Assembly: GCA_019244985.1 (NCBI GenBank) | Contig: JAFASB010000290.1 | Span: 1 to 6,257, forward strand | From: Acidimicrobiia bacterium | GTDB lineage: Bacteria > Actinomycetota > Acidimicrobiia > Acidimicrobiales > AC-14 | Direction: 5' to 3' | DNA length: 6,257 nt | In this document: positions 1-5,340 of the stretch, piece after piece | How positions within the stretch are numbered: position 1 is the first letter of the stretch | How the letters are laid out: each line of letters begins with the position of its first letter | Translations under genes and position numbers: made by a program | Notes under the pieces: generated by a model | Database searches by the model: none | Seen by the model: the letters and a program-made list of their open reading frames with translations, nothing else | What the model was told of the DNA's origin: nothing

Positions 1-148
1 CGCGCTCGGTCATCTTCTTCAGCCGTTCCTGCAGCTGCGACACGGCGGCGGCCACCCGCTCGATGAAATCGTCGACCTGGTCGCGGTTGTACCCGCGCCA
101 TTGCTCGCTGAACTCGACGTCGCAGAGCTGCTGGGGGCTCAGCTCCAT
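1..148 (-). CDS. divIVA: DivIVA/Wag31 polar growth and division protein, N-terminal 49 residues (cut by window edge)
   Basis: This frame is too short to stand out by length but is clearly DivIVA. It opens with ATG at 148 and reads MELSPQQLCDVEFSEQWRGY, then NRDQVDDFIERV and the start of a heptad-rich helix. The family's membrane-binding N-terminal domain has the same pattern: an L-[ST]-P start, a conserved Phe, then R-G-Y-x-x-x-x-V-D-x-F. In Actinobacteria DivIVA (Wag31) oligomerises as a coiled coil at negatively curved membrane and directs polar wall synthesis; it is essential in several species. The position after yggT is its usual place. The coiled-coil body and C-terminus lie outside the window, so length cannot be judged. 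No Shine-Dalgarno sequence precedes the ATG. The gene could be leaderless or read through from yggT. Confidence 0.93.
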   Translation of the reverse strand, partial: MELSPQQLCDVEFSEQWRGYNRDQVDDFIERVAAAVSQLQERLKKMTER

Positions 149-196
149 GCACCGATGGTAACGCTCGTTTTGTCGGGGTTGGTTGACCCTCGGTGC
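149..196 (-). repeat. Inverted repeat filling the yggT-divIVA gap
   Basis: GCACCGA (196-190) and TCGGTGC (155-149) are perfect reverse complements. They sit directly against the yggT stop codon and the divIVA start codon. After one mismatch the stem continues for three more pairs (GGT with ACC), leaving a 26-nt loop. In a yggT-divIVA transcript this could fold into a hairpin abutting the divIVA ATG. There is no U-run, so it is not a typical intrinsic terminator. Confidence 0.4.
155..160 (-). promoter_or_regulatory. Candidate -10 box of a leaderless divIVA promoter
   Basis: On the minus strand TACCAT fits the actinobacterial TAnnnT -10 pattern and ends 6 nt before the divIVA ATG. A transcript initiated at the normal distance would therefore begin at or very near the A of the start codon. 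The absence of any Shine-Dalgarno sequence fits a leaderless mRNA. No convincing -35 hexamer is visible at 16-19 nt upstream. TAnnnT is a weak pattern, so chance is a real alternative. Confidence 0.3.
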
Positions 197-466
197 TTAC
201 AGGCCCGCGCTGCGCACGAGCGGGATGATGAGGAGCTCGAGCGCGAAGAGGACGATGAGCGGCGAGAGGTCGAGGCCCATCCCGCCGAAGCCGACGCTCG
301 GCATCACGCGGCGGATGGGACCGAGCACCGGCTCGGTGAGCGAATACACGAGGCGGTACACACCAGCCATCGGAGAGTCCGGCGCGATCGGGAACCAGCT
401 CAAGATCACGCGGGCGAAGATGACGACGATGTACAGCTGCAGAAGCGCCGAGAGAGGATGTGACAC
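197..466 (-). CDS. yggT: YggT family membrane protein
   Basis: A small integral membrane protein of 89 residues, close to the usual size of a single-repeat YggT protein. Two hydrophobic segments are visible, roughly residues 5-25 and 67-85. They are joined by an amphipathic stretch containing the family motifs ARVILSW (18-24), TEPVLGPIRR (44-53) and a D-L-S-P-L entry to the second helix (66-70). The start is GTG at 466, 12 nt after the sepF stop, and no Shine-Dalgarno sequence is obvious, so translation is probably coupled to sepF. The biochemical role of YggT proteins is not firmly established; links to division, osmotic stress and ion transport have been proposed. Its place between sepF and divIVA is conserved in Actinobacteria and Firmicutes and argues for a role near the divisome. 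The family call is secure, the function is not. Confidence 0.9.
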   Translation of the reverse strand: MSHPLSALLQLYIVVIFARVILSWFPIAPDSPMAGVYRLVYSLTEPVLGPIRRVMPSVGFGGMGLDLSPLIVLFALELLIIPLVRSAGL

Positions 467-478
467 CGAGAGGGCAGG

Positions 479-1009
479 CTATGAGCGGTAGAGGCCGCGC
501 TCCTGGAGGCGGCGCTTCTCCTCGGCAGAGACCTCGACGTTGGTGGGAGTGAGCAGGAAGACCTGGTCGGCCACCCGCTCCATCTGGCCACCGAGGCCGT
601 AGGCGAGACCGCTGGCGAAGTCGATCAGCCGGCGGGCGAGGTCGCGGTCGACTGACTGGAGGTTGACGATGACGGGCTGGTTGGCCTTGAGCTTGTCGCC
701 GATCTGCTGGGCGTCGTTGAAGCCGTCGGGTGCGATGACGTGCGGACGCGCCGTCTGCGGTGCGGGTACCGGCCGCAGCGGCGCGGGCCGCGGCTGCACG
801 GTGACGTTCGACTCCGGCTCCCGAGGAAGCGTGCGCACGCCCGCAGTGGCGCCTTCGGGCTCGACGTAGGCGATCGCCGACCGACGCGGCGGGGTCGGCG
901 GCGGCGCAGGCGCGGCGACGGCTGGCTCGTCGTACGGCTCGTACTCCTCGTACTCGTCGTCGTCGACGAGCCCCAGATAGACCATGACTCGTCGCCAGGC
1001 AGAAGCCAT
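479..1009 (-). CDS. sepF: SepF, membrane anchor of the FtsZ ring
   Basis: SepF tethers FtsZ filaments to the cytoplasmic membrane and is the main Z-ring anchor in bacteria lacking FtsA. The 176-residue protein has the expected three parts. An N-terminal amphipathic membrane-binding helix covers about residues 1-14 (MASAWRRVMVYLGL). A disordered linker at about 16-88 is acidic and Tyr-rich at first, then rich in Pro and Ala. The globular SepF domain lies at about 89-163, with F-N-D-A-Q-x-I-G-D (97-105), PVIVNLQ (112-118), RRLIDFASGL (126-135) and VFLLTPTNVEVS (150-161). The ATG at 1009 is chosen because it keeps the membrane helix and has a strong AAGGAGG upstream; Met9 would destroy the helix. 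The FtsZ encoded here carries the C-terminal peptide SepF binds. Its own promoter is possible, with a candidate -10 box in the 52-nt gap upstream. Confidence 0.97.
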   Translation of the reverse strand: MASAWRRVMVYLGLVDDDEYEEYEPYDEPAVAAPAPPPTPPRRSAIAYVEPEGATAGVRTLPREPESNVTVQPRPAPLRPVPAPQTARPHVIAPDGFNDAQQIGDKLKANQPVIVNLQSVDRDLARRLIDFASGLAYGLGGQMERVADQVFLLTPTNVEVSAEEKRRLQERGLYRS

Positions 1010-1020
1010 GTTCTTCGTCG

Positions 1021-1027
1021 CCTCCTT
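1021..1027 (-). promoter_or_regulatory. sepF ribosome binding site
   Basis: AAGGAGG on the minus strand is a near-perfect anti-16S match, 11 nt before the sepF ATG. It is among the strongest Shine-Dalgarno sequences in the window and fixes the sepF start at 1009. Confidence 0.8.
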
Positions 1028-1036
1028 GTGCCGGCG

Positions 1037-1042
1037 AGCCTA
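1037..1042 (-). promoter_or_regulatory. Candidate sepF promoter -10 box
   Basis: TAGGCT within GATAGGCT on the minus strand matches the TAnnnT / TAG-purine-rich -10 consensus of high-GC actinobacteria. Initiation about 7 nt downstream would give a leader of about 20 nt that still carries the whole AAGGAGG. The best -35 candidate 17 nt upstream (CTGAGC, overlapping the yggS stop) matches TTGACA at only three positions, so the call is tentative. Confidence 0.33.
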
Positions 1043-1061
1043 TCGTCGCAGGTCGCGGCGC

Positions 1062-1706
1062 TCAGGTCGTGGACGGTCGGTCGCCAAACAGTCCTCGACC
1101 AATTCTGAGCATTGTCGTGCCCTCCTGCACGGCGACCTCCAGGTCTTCGCTCATCCCCATCGAACGAACAGGAAGCGCGAGTCGATCGGCGAGTGCCACC
1201 AGGGCGCGAAATCCCGGCCGCGCCGCTTCGGATGGACCGGTCGGCCCGACGGCCATCAGCCCGCGGACCTCGAGCCCGAGGCCAGCGAGGGCGTCCACCA
1301 AGGCCGGGACGTTCGCCTCACCGGCGCCGTGCTTCTGCGCCTCGCCGCTGATGTTCACCTGCACGAGCACCGCTGCGCCGGGGGCCCGTTTGGCGATCTC
1401 CTCGCCCGCGGCGAGGCGGTCGACGGCCTGCCAGAGGGCGACGTGCGACGCAATCTTGCGGACCTGGTTGCGCTGCACGCGGCCGAGGTAGTGCCACCGC
1501 ACCCGTTCGGCGCTCGCGCTCGCCTTGGCCACCAGCTGGTCCGCCCGGTTCTCGCCGAGATCGTCGAGGCCGCAGGCGAGGGCGGCTTCCACGACGTCGG
1601 GCCCGAAGTCCTTGGTGACGGCGACGAGCGTGATCGACCGCCAGTCGCCGCCCGCGCGCTCGACCCTGTCGCGCACGATCGCCAGGCGGTCGTCTAGTCC
1701 CTCCAT
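1062..1706 (-). CDS. yggS: YggS/PLPBP family pyridoxal-phosphate-binding protein
   Basis: A PLP-binding homeostasis protein of the COG0325 (YggS, PROSC, YlmE) family. It is a single alanine-racemase-like TIM barrel without known catalytic activity, thought to handle PLP and affect amino-acid and keto-acid balance. The 214 residues fit the family length. The PLP-linking lysine is Lys32 in LVAVTK (27-32). Other family motifs are GENRAD (51-56), W-H-Y-L-G-x-V-Q-x-N-x-V (from about residue 70), L-V-Q-V-N-I-S and, near the C-terminus, MGMSEDLEVA followed by RIGRGLFGDR. The ATG at 1706 overlaps the end of pgeF by 13 nt and has no clear Shine-Dalgarno sequence, so translation is probably coupled to pgeF. 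The pgeF-yggS-sepF order is the usual actinobacterial arrangement; why this protein sits in division clusters is unknown. Confidence 0.95.
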   Translation of the reverse strand: MEGLDDRLAIVRDRVERAGGDWRSITLVAVTKDFGPDVVEAALACGLDDLGENRADQLVAKASASAERVRWHYLGRVQRNQVRKIASHVALWQAVDRLAAGEEIAKRAPGAAVLVQVNISGEAQKHGAGEANVPALVDALAGLGLEVRGLMAVGPTGPSEAARPGFRALVALADRLALPVRSMGMSEDLEVAVQEGTTMLRIGRGLFGDRPSTT

Positions 1707-2341
1707 ACCACCATCGTTTGGCGTGCCGGCTCGGCACGCGCCCGCCAGGAGAAGTACTGGTCACTGCACGCCGTGCAGACGCCGAGGTCGTCGAGCTCGG
1801 TCACGTCTGCTCGTTCGAGTGCGGCGCCCACGGCGGCCGGAACGTCGAGTGCAGGGCTGCCGTCGCTGGTCATGCCTCGCACGCCCTCGCCCAAGCGAGC
1901 GGCGACGGTCTCCAGGTCGGCTTCGCCGAACTCGTAGCACTCGGGGCGAATGCACGGACCCAGGACGGCGCGCAGCTCGGTCGCACCGAGGGCGCGAGCC
2001 GAATCGACAGCGCGTTCGATGACGCCGGCCGTCAGACCGCGCCAGCCCGCATGCACGGCCCCAACGACACCCTCACGGCTGACGAGCGCCACGGGCGCAC
2101 AGTCCGCGGTGAGCACGGCGAGCACACAGCCCGGACGGTCCGTCACTGACGCGTCGGCTCTGGCCCCGGCCCCTTCGCCGGGAGCGGCCACGGTGACGAC
2201 CGTGTCGCCGTGCACCTGGCGCAGCCACGTCCACGGCGCGTCCTTGACCGCTCGGCGCCGAGCCTCCACGTCGGGCGCCACGTCCGTGACGTAGGCGCCG
2301 GCATGGCCCATGTCGCCCTCGGCGCGCCCGGTGAACCGCAC
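1694..2341 (-). CDS. pgeF: PgeF / YfiH laccase-domain peptidoglycan editing factor
   Basis: A member of the YfiH (DUF152, Cu-oxidase_4) family. E. coli PgeF removes wrongly incorporated residues such as L-Ser from UDP-MurNAc precursors; purine nucleoside phosphorylase, adenosine deaminase and laccase activities are reported for relatives. Numbering from GTG 2341, the three metal ligands are present: His44 in RQVHG, Cys81 in TADCAPV and His97 in HAGWRG. A GPCI box (128-131) and a C-terminal CTACSDQYFSWR segment are also visible. At 215 residues it is shorter than the usual 240-260, because the segment between the first strand (FTGR) and the first ligand is reduced. The start is uncertain. The open frame runs back into ftsZ, but after the ftsZ stop the first ATG/GTG/TTG codon is GTG 2341, which keeps the conserved first strand. 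ATG 2311 has a better Shine-Dalgarno (GAGG) but removes that strand. The stop overlaps the yggS start. Confidence 0.92.
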   Translation of the reverse strand: MRFTGRAEGDMGHAGAYVTDVAPDVEARRRAVKDAPWTWLRQVHGDTVVTVAAPGEGAGARADASVTDRPGCVLAVLTADCAPVALVSREGVVGAVHAGWRGLTAGVIERAVDSARALGATELRAVLGPCIRPECYEFGEADLETVAARLGEGVRGMTSDGSPALDVPAAVGAALERADVTELDDLGVCTACSDQYFSWRARAEPARQTMVVWRD

Positions 2342-2390
2342 GTGGGCGATCGCCAGGTCGACGGAGAGCAGCGCGCTCCCTAAATGCGTA

Positions 2391-3485
2391 CTACTTGAGG
2401 AACGACGGCACGTCGAAGTCGTCGTCGCCGCCACCAAGGTCGAGGTCGTCCTCGTCGGCACCGCCGAAGACGTCGTGCGTCTCGGTTTCCAGGCCGAGCG
2501 CACTGCGACGTTCGCTGCGGCCGGACTTGGCTTCGTCCCACCGGTCGAAGCCGGCGGCGATGACCGTGACCCGCACCTCGTCGCCCATCGTGTCGTCGAT
2601 GACCGCGCCGAAGATGATGTTGGCGTCGGGATGTGCGACACCGCGGATGATCTCGGCGGCCTCGTTGACCTCGAACAGACCCAGGTCGCTCCCGCCCGAG
2701 ATGTTGAGCAGGATGCCGCGTGCGCCTTCGATCGACGCCTCGAGCAGGGGGCTCGAGATCGCGGCACGGGCCGCGTTCAGGGCCCGGCCTTCGCCCGACG
2801 CGTAGCCGATGCCCATCAGCGACGAGCCGGCGTTGGTCATGATCATCTTCACGTCGGCGAAGTCGGTGTTGATGAGGCCCGGCGTGGTGATGAGGTCGGT
2901 GATGCCCTGCACACCCTGAAGGAGGACCTCGTCGGCCATCTTGAAGGCGTTGAGCACCGACGTCTTGTCGTTGGACACGGACAGGAGCCGGTCGTTCGGG
3001 ATGACGATCAGGGTGTCGACCTTTTCGCGCAGCTTCACGATGCCCTGCTCGGCCTGCACCGACCGACGCCGCCCCTCGAAGGAGAACGGGCGGGTCACGA
3101 CGCCGATGGTGAGGGCGCCGAGAGACTTGGCCACCTCGGCGATCACCGGAGCGCCACCGGTGCCCGTACCGCCGCCTTTACCGGCGGTGATGAACACCAT
3201 GTCGGCACCCTTGAGCACCTCTTCGATCTCGTCGCGGTGGGCCGCGGCCGCCTGCTCGCCGACCTCCGGGTCGCTCCCCGCGCCCAGGCCCCGTGTGAGC
3301 TCACGGCCAATGTCGAGCTTGACGTCGGCGTCGCTCATCAGGAGCGCCTGTGCGTCGGTGTTCACGGCGATGAACTCGACGCCCTTGAGCCCGGCGTCGA
3401 TCATGCGGTTGACGGCGTTCACGCCGCCGCCACCGATGCCGACCACCTTGATGACGGCTAGGTAGTTCTGCGGTACGCCCACCAT
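2391..3485 (-). CDS. ftsZ: Cell division protein FtsZ
   Basis: The tubulin-like GTPase that polymerises at mid-cell into the Z ring. The 364 residues are typical for an actinobacterial FtsZ with a short linker. Visible motifs are the N-terminal nucleotide loop V-G-I-G-G-G-G-V-N-A (14-24), the tubulin signature GGGTGTGGAP (104-113), TRPFSFEG (131-138), and the T7 synergy loop with Asn206, Asp208 and Asp211 in NTDFADV, which completes the GTPase site of the neighbouring subunit. The globular core ends near residue 315. An acidic Gly/Asp-rich linker follows, then the C-terminal peptide DVPSFLK, the docking site for SepF. The ATG at 3485 is chosen because it lies 6 nt after a purine-rich GAGGGGAG. 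An odd feature is Lys103 just before the signature, where most bacteria have Met and many Actinobacteria Glu. A candidate dedicated promoter and a palindrome lie in the 135-bp gap upstream. Confidence 0.99.
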   Translation of the reverse strand: MVGVPQNYLAVIKVVGIGGGGVNAVNRMIDAGLKGVEFIAVNTDAQALLMSDADVKLDIGRELTRGLGAGSDPEVGEQAAAAHRDEIEEVLKGADMVFITAGKGGGTGTGGAPVIAEVAKSLGALTIGVVTRPFSFEGRRRSVQAEQGIVKLREKVDTLIVIPNDRLLSVSNDKTSVLNAFKMADEVLLQGVQGITDLITTPGLINTDFADVKMIMTNAGSSLMGIGYASGEGRALNAARAAISSPLLEASIEGARGILLNISGGSDLGLFEVNEAAEIIRGVAHPDANIIFGAVIDDTMGDEVRVTVIAAGFDRWDEAKSGRSERRSALGLETETHDVFGGADEDDLDLGGGDDDFDVPSFLK

Positions 3486-3491
3486 GGGTGT

Positions 3492-3499
3492 CTCCCCTC
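3492..3499 (-). promoter_or_regulatory. ftsZ ribosome binding site
   Basis: GAGGGGAG on the minus strand ends 6 nt before the ftsZ ATG. It supports the start at 3485 and efficient independent initiation of ftsZ rather than coupling to ftsQ, which ends 135 nt upstream. Confidence 0.7.
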
Positions 3500-3546
3500 G
3501 CTACTGGCGCAGCAGCAACTCTCTCGACTTCCGCTACAGGAGCATC

Positions 3547-3563
3547 AACCTCAACTTGAGGTT
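3547..3563. repeat. Perfect 17-bp palindrome upstream of ftsZ, possible operator
   Basis: AACCTCAA-C-TTGAGGTT is an exact inverted repeat with 8-bp arms and a single central base, in the ftsQ-ftsZ gap. The half-site core recurs 29 bp away as the same-strand copy TCAACCTC (3545-3552 and 3574-3581). The compact arms and 1-nt centre suit a dimeric DNA-binding protein better than an RNA terminator, and no T-run follows on either strand. It lies downstream of the TTGACC/TAGCGT promoter candidate, where a bound protein could block transcription. The regulator is unknown. Confidence 0.45.
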
Positions 3564-3595
3564 CAGAGTTATGTCAACCTCTGCTGGCGGTTGAG

Positions 3596-3624
3596 ACGCT
3601 ACAGGGCGGCGATCGCGGGGTCAA
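3596..3624 (-). promoter_or_regulatory. Candidate ftsZ promoter
   Basis: On the minus strand TTGACC (3624-3619) and TAGCGT (3601-3596) are separated by exactly 17 bp, fitting the actinobacterial TTGACR-N17-TAnnnT housekeeping pattern. The -35 hexamer overlaps the ftsQ stop codon. Initiation near 3589 would give an ftsZ leader of about 100 nt containing the palindrome. Promoters in the ftsQ-ftsZ gap are known in Streptomyces and mycobacteria. A second -35-like TTGACA sits at 3577-3572, but no good -10 lies at the right distance from it. Confidence 0.5.
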
Positions 3625-4418
3625 GCACGGGTGATGGCCGGACTGGCCGGTACGCGCACATCGAGCACGGCCAAGCGGGTCAGGTCGACCTGGGTCAGCA
3701 CCGTCCTGGTGGCCACCATCTTCTCGGCCAGCTGGTCGGGCGCGCCGAGGCGCACGATCCCTGTCGGTACCAGCTTGAGCTCGACTTGGCCCCCGTCGGC
3801 CGTTGCGATGCCCGATACCCGGGCTCGGACCTCGGGCGGCATGACCCGGGTCACGGCGAGCAGGTCGGCTGCCCGGCCGCCCAGTCGGGTCGCGGGCGGG
3901 CCGGCAGGCGGCAGTCCGAGCAGCATCGGGAGAGACGGCGGCGGCGCGCCCGTCGTCGCCACCACGCGCCCGGTGGCGTCGACGGTGGCGAAACCCGCCT
4001 TGGCGGGTGCGGCGGCCACCGGTACCCGCTCGACCACCGAGATCGTCACCGTCGAGGGCCAGTGACGTTCGACGTGCGCCCTGAGGATCCACGGCACGGT
4101 GTGGAGGCGGGCCGCCGCGTCACCGCCGTCGACGTCGATCATCGCCATCCCGTCGTGCACCCCCGCGGCCGCCATGATCTCGGCGGGTGTCGTCCGGGCG
4201 GTGCCGGTCACCCGCACATGGTCCACGTTCAACAGCGGCGATCGCGTCAGGCCCCACGCCACCAGCGCGAACAGCAGGAATCCGGCGAGCACGACCACGA
4301 CTCGCAACCGCCGCCGGCCCTCGAGGCGGCGCACCTCGACCAGGCGCTGCCGGAAGCGGGGATCGATGATCCGCTGCTCCTGCGGTGGCCGCGGCGGCGC
4401 GGTCGGCGGCGTGCTCAC
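3621..4418 (-). CDS. ftsQ: Cell division protein FtsQ (DivIB family)
   Basis: A bitopic membrane protein of the divisome core that bridges early and late division proteins through its extracytoplasmic domains. Numbered from GTG 4418, the 265 residues show a Pro-rich and then Arg-rich cytoplasmic N-terminus (1-38). One transmembrane helix follows at about 40-57 (VVVVLAGFLLFALVAWGL). A POTRA domain at about 62-131 opens with NVDHVRVTG (64-72) and closes with a W-P-S-T-V-x-I-x-V-x-E-R-x-P-V-A segment. The FtsQ beta domain then runs to the C-terminus. No ATG is available. GTG 4418, 4 nt after the murB stop, is preferred; the same frame has TTG at 4445 and GTG at 4442 inside murB, adding 8 or 9 residues of unlikely importance. 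Close spacing suggests co-translation with murB. FtsQ diverges strongly between phyla; context, topology and the POTRA motifs support the call. Confidence 0.93.
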   Translation of the reverse strand: MSTPPTAPPRPPQEQRIIDPRFRQRLVEVRRLEGRRRLRVVVVLAGFLLFALVAWGLTRSPLLNVDHVRVTGTARTTPAEIMAAAGVHDGMAMIDVDGGDAAARLHTVPWILRAHVERHWPSTVTISVVERVPVAAAPAKAGFATVDATGRVVATTGAPPPSLPMLLGLPPAGPPATRLGGRAADLLAVTRVMPPEVRARVSGIATADGGQVELKLVPTGIVRLGAPDQLAEKMVATRTVLTQVDLTRLAVLDVRVPASPAITRA

Positions 4419-4422
4419 CGCG

Positions 4423-5340
4423 TCACCGCCTGTCTCCAACACCAACGAGGCGCAGCTCGGGCTCCAGCCGGACGCCCATCCTGTCTTCCACTAGCTGCCG
4501 CACCTCCTCGATCAGCGCCACGACGTCGTCGGCCGAACCCCCTTCGTCTGCCTGGAAGAAGTTCGCATGCTTCGGCGAGACATACGCGGATCCCACGCGG
4601 TGGCCCTTGAGCCCGGCGGCGTCGATCAGGCGGCCCGCACTGTCGCCCGGGGGGTTCGTGAACACGGACCCGGCGTTGGACCCGCCCGGCTGGTTCTCGC
4701 GCCGCCACCGGACGATGTCGGCGATCTGGGCCTCCGAGGCGGCGCGATCGCCGGGCGAGAGGGCGAAGGTGGCGCTGAGCACGACGTCGTGGCTGCGCAC
4801 GCTCGAGGCGCGGTAGCCGAGGGCGAGGGCGTCCTTGGACAGGTGTCGGTCGTCGCCTGTCGCGAGATCGACCACCCGGGCGGCGACCAGTGTCTCGCTG
4901 ATGTCGGACCCGTGACCGCCCGCGTTCATGCGCACGGCGCCGCCAACGGACCCCGGGACGCCGACCGCCCATTCGAGGCCCGTGAGCGCCGCCGCCGCAG
5001 TGCGGCGGGCCAGGACCGGAAGGCTCACGGCGGCGCCGGCGTAGACCGCCACATCGGCGACCTCGACGTCGGCAAACACACCGCCCAGTGTGATCGCCAG
5101 GCCCGGAAAACCGGCGTCGGCCACGAGGAGGTTGGATCCCCGCCCGATCAGCAGCGTGCCCACGCCCGTCGACGTGACGGCGTCCGCGACGGCGGCGACG
5201 TCAGCCTCGTCGTTGATCTCGGTGAGGAGAGCGGCCGGCCCGCCGACCCGGTACGTCGTCATCGGCCCTACGGGCACGTCGCGCCTGGCGCGTGCGCCGA
5301 GGAGGCGCGCCGCGGCTTCGACGGGGTCCGTCGCCGTCAC
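4423..5340 (-). CDS. murB: UDP-N-acetylenolpyruvoylglucosamine reductase MurB
   Basis: The FAD-dependent, NADPH-using cytoplasmic enzyme that reduces UDP-GlcNAc-enolpyruvate to UDP-MurNAc. The 305 residues fit the shorter type II MurB, which lacks the extra loop of the E. coli enzyme. FAD-binding motifs are TTYRVGGPA (28-36), IGRGSNLLV (65-73) and GVPGSVGGAVRMNAGGHG (127-144). Catalytic residues by family comparison are Arg177 in GYR, Ser225 in NAGSVF (the proton donor) and Glu295 in EPEL near the C-terminus. S-P-K-H-A-N-F (255-261) is also conserved. The GTG start at 5340 shares the tetranucleotide GTGA with the murC stop, a classic coupling overlap. Its position between murC and ftsQ differs from mycobacteria and Streptomyces, where murB lies elsewhere. 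Confidence 0.98.
   Translation of the reverse strand: MTATDPVEAAARLLGARARRDVPVGPMTTYRVGGPAALLTEINDEADVAAVADAVTSTGVGTLLIGRGSNLLVADAGFPGLAITLGGVFADVEVADVAVYAGAAVSLPVLARRTAAAALTGLEWAVGVPGSVGGAVRMNAGGHGSDISETLVAARVVDLATGDDRHLSKDALALGYRASSVRSHDVVLSATFALSPGDRAASEAQIADIVRWRRENQPGGSNAGSVFTNPPGDSAGRLIDAAGLKGHRVGSAYVSPKHANFFQADEGGSADDVVALIEEVRQLVEDRMGVRLEPELRLVGVGDRR

Noticed and set aside
101..463. Plus-strand frame rich in Glu, Asp, Arg and His opposite yggT
   Set aside because: It is antisense to the well-supported yggT and divIVA genes, and its low-complexity charged composition is typical of a reverse-strand shadow.
2342..2767. Extension of the pgeF frame to an ATG at 2767, giving 357 residues
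   Set aside because: The extra residues are Ser/Arg/Thr-rich out-of-frame translation of the ftsZ 3' end, with no PgeF similarity; the conserved protein begins near FTGR.
2310..3461. A 383-codon open frame on the plus strand opposite ftsZ
   Set aside because: It lies antisense to a certain ftsZ. Its His/Asp/Val/Gly-rich composition is what GC-rich codons give when read in reverse, and it shows no domain motif. Similar plus-strand frames opposite murB, ftsQ and yggS are rejected for the same reason.
3488..3492. GACAC on the minus strand just before the ftsZ start, resembling the WhiA target core
   Set aside because: WhiA is linked to ftsZ control in Streptomyces, but a single 5-bp match overlapping the ribosome binding site is expected often by chance.
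3547..3563. The palindrome upstream of ftsZ as an intrinsic terminator for ftsQ
   Set aside because: A 1-nt centre cannot form an RNA loop without opening stem pairs, the stem is only moderately GC-rich, and no U-run follows on either strand.
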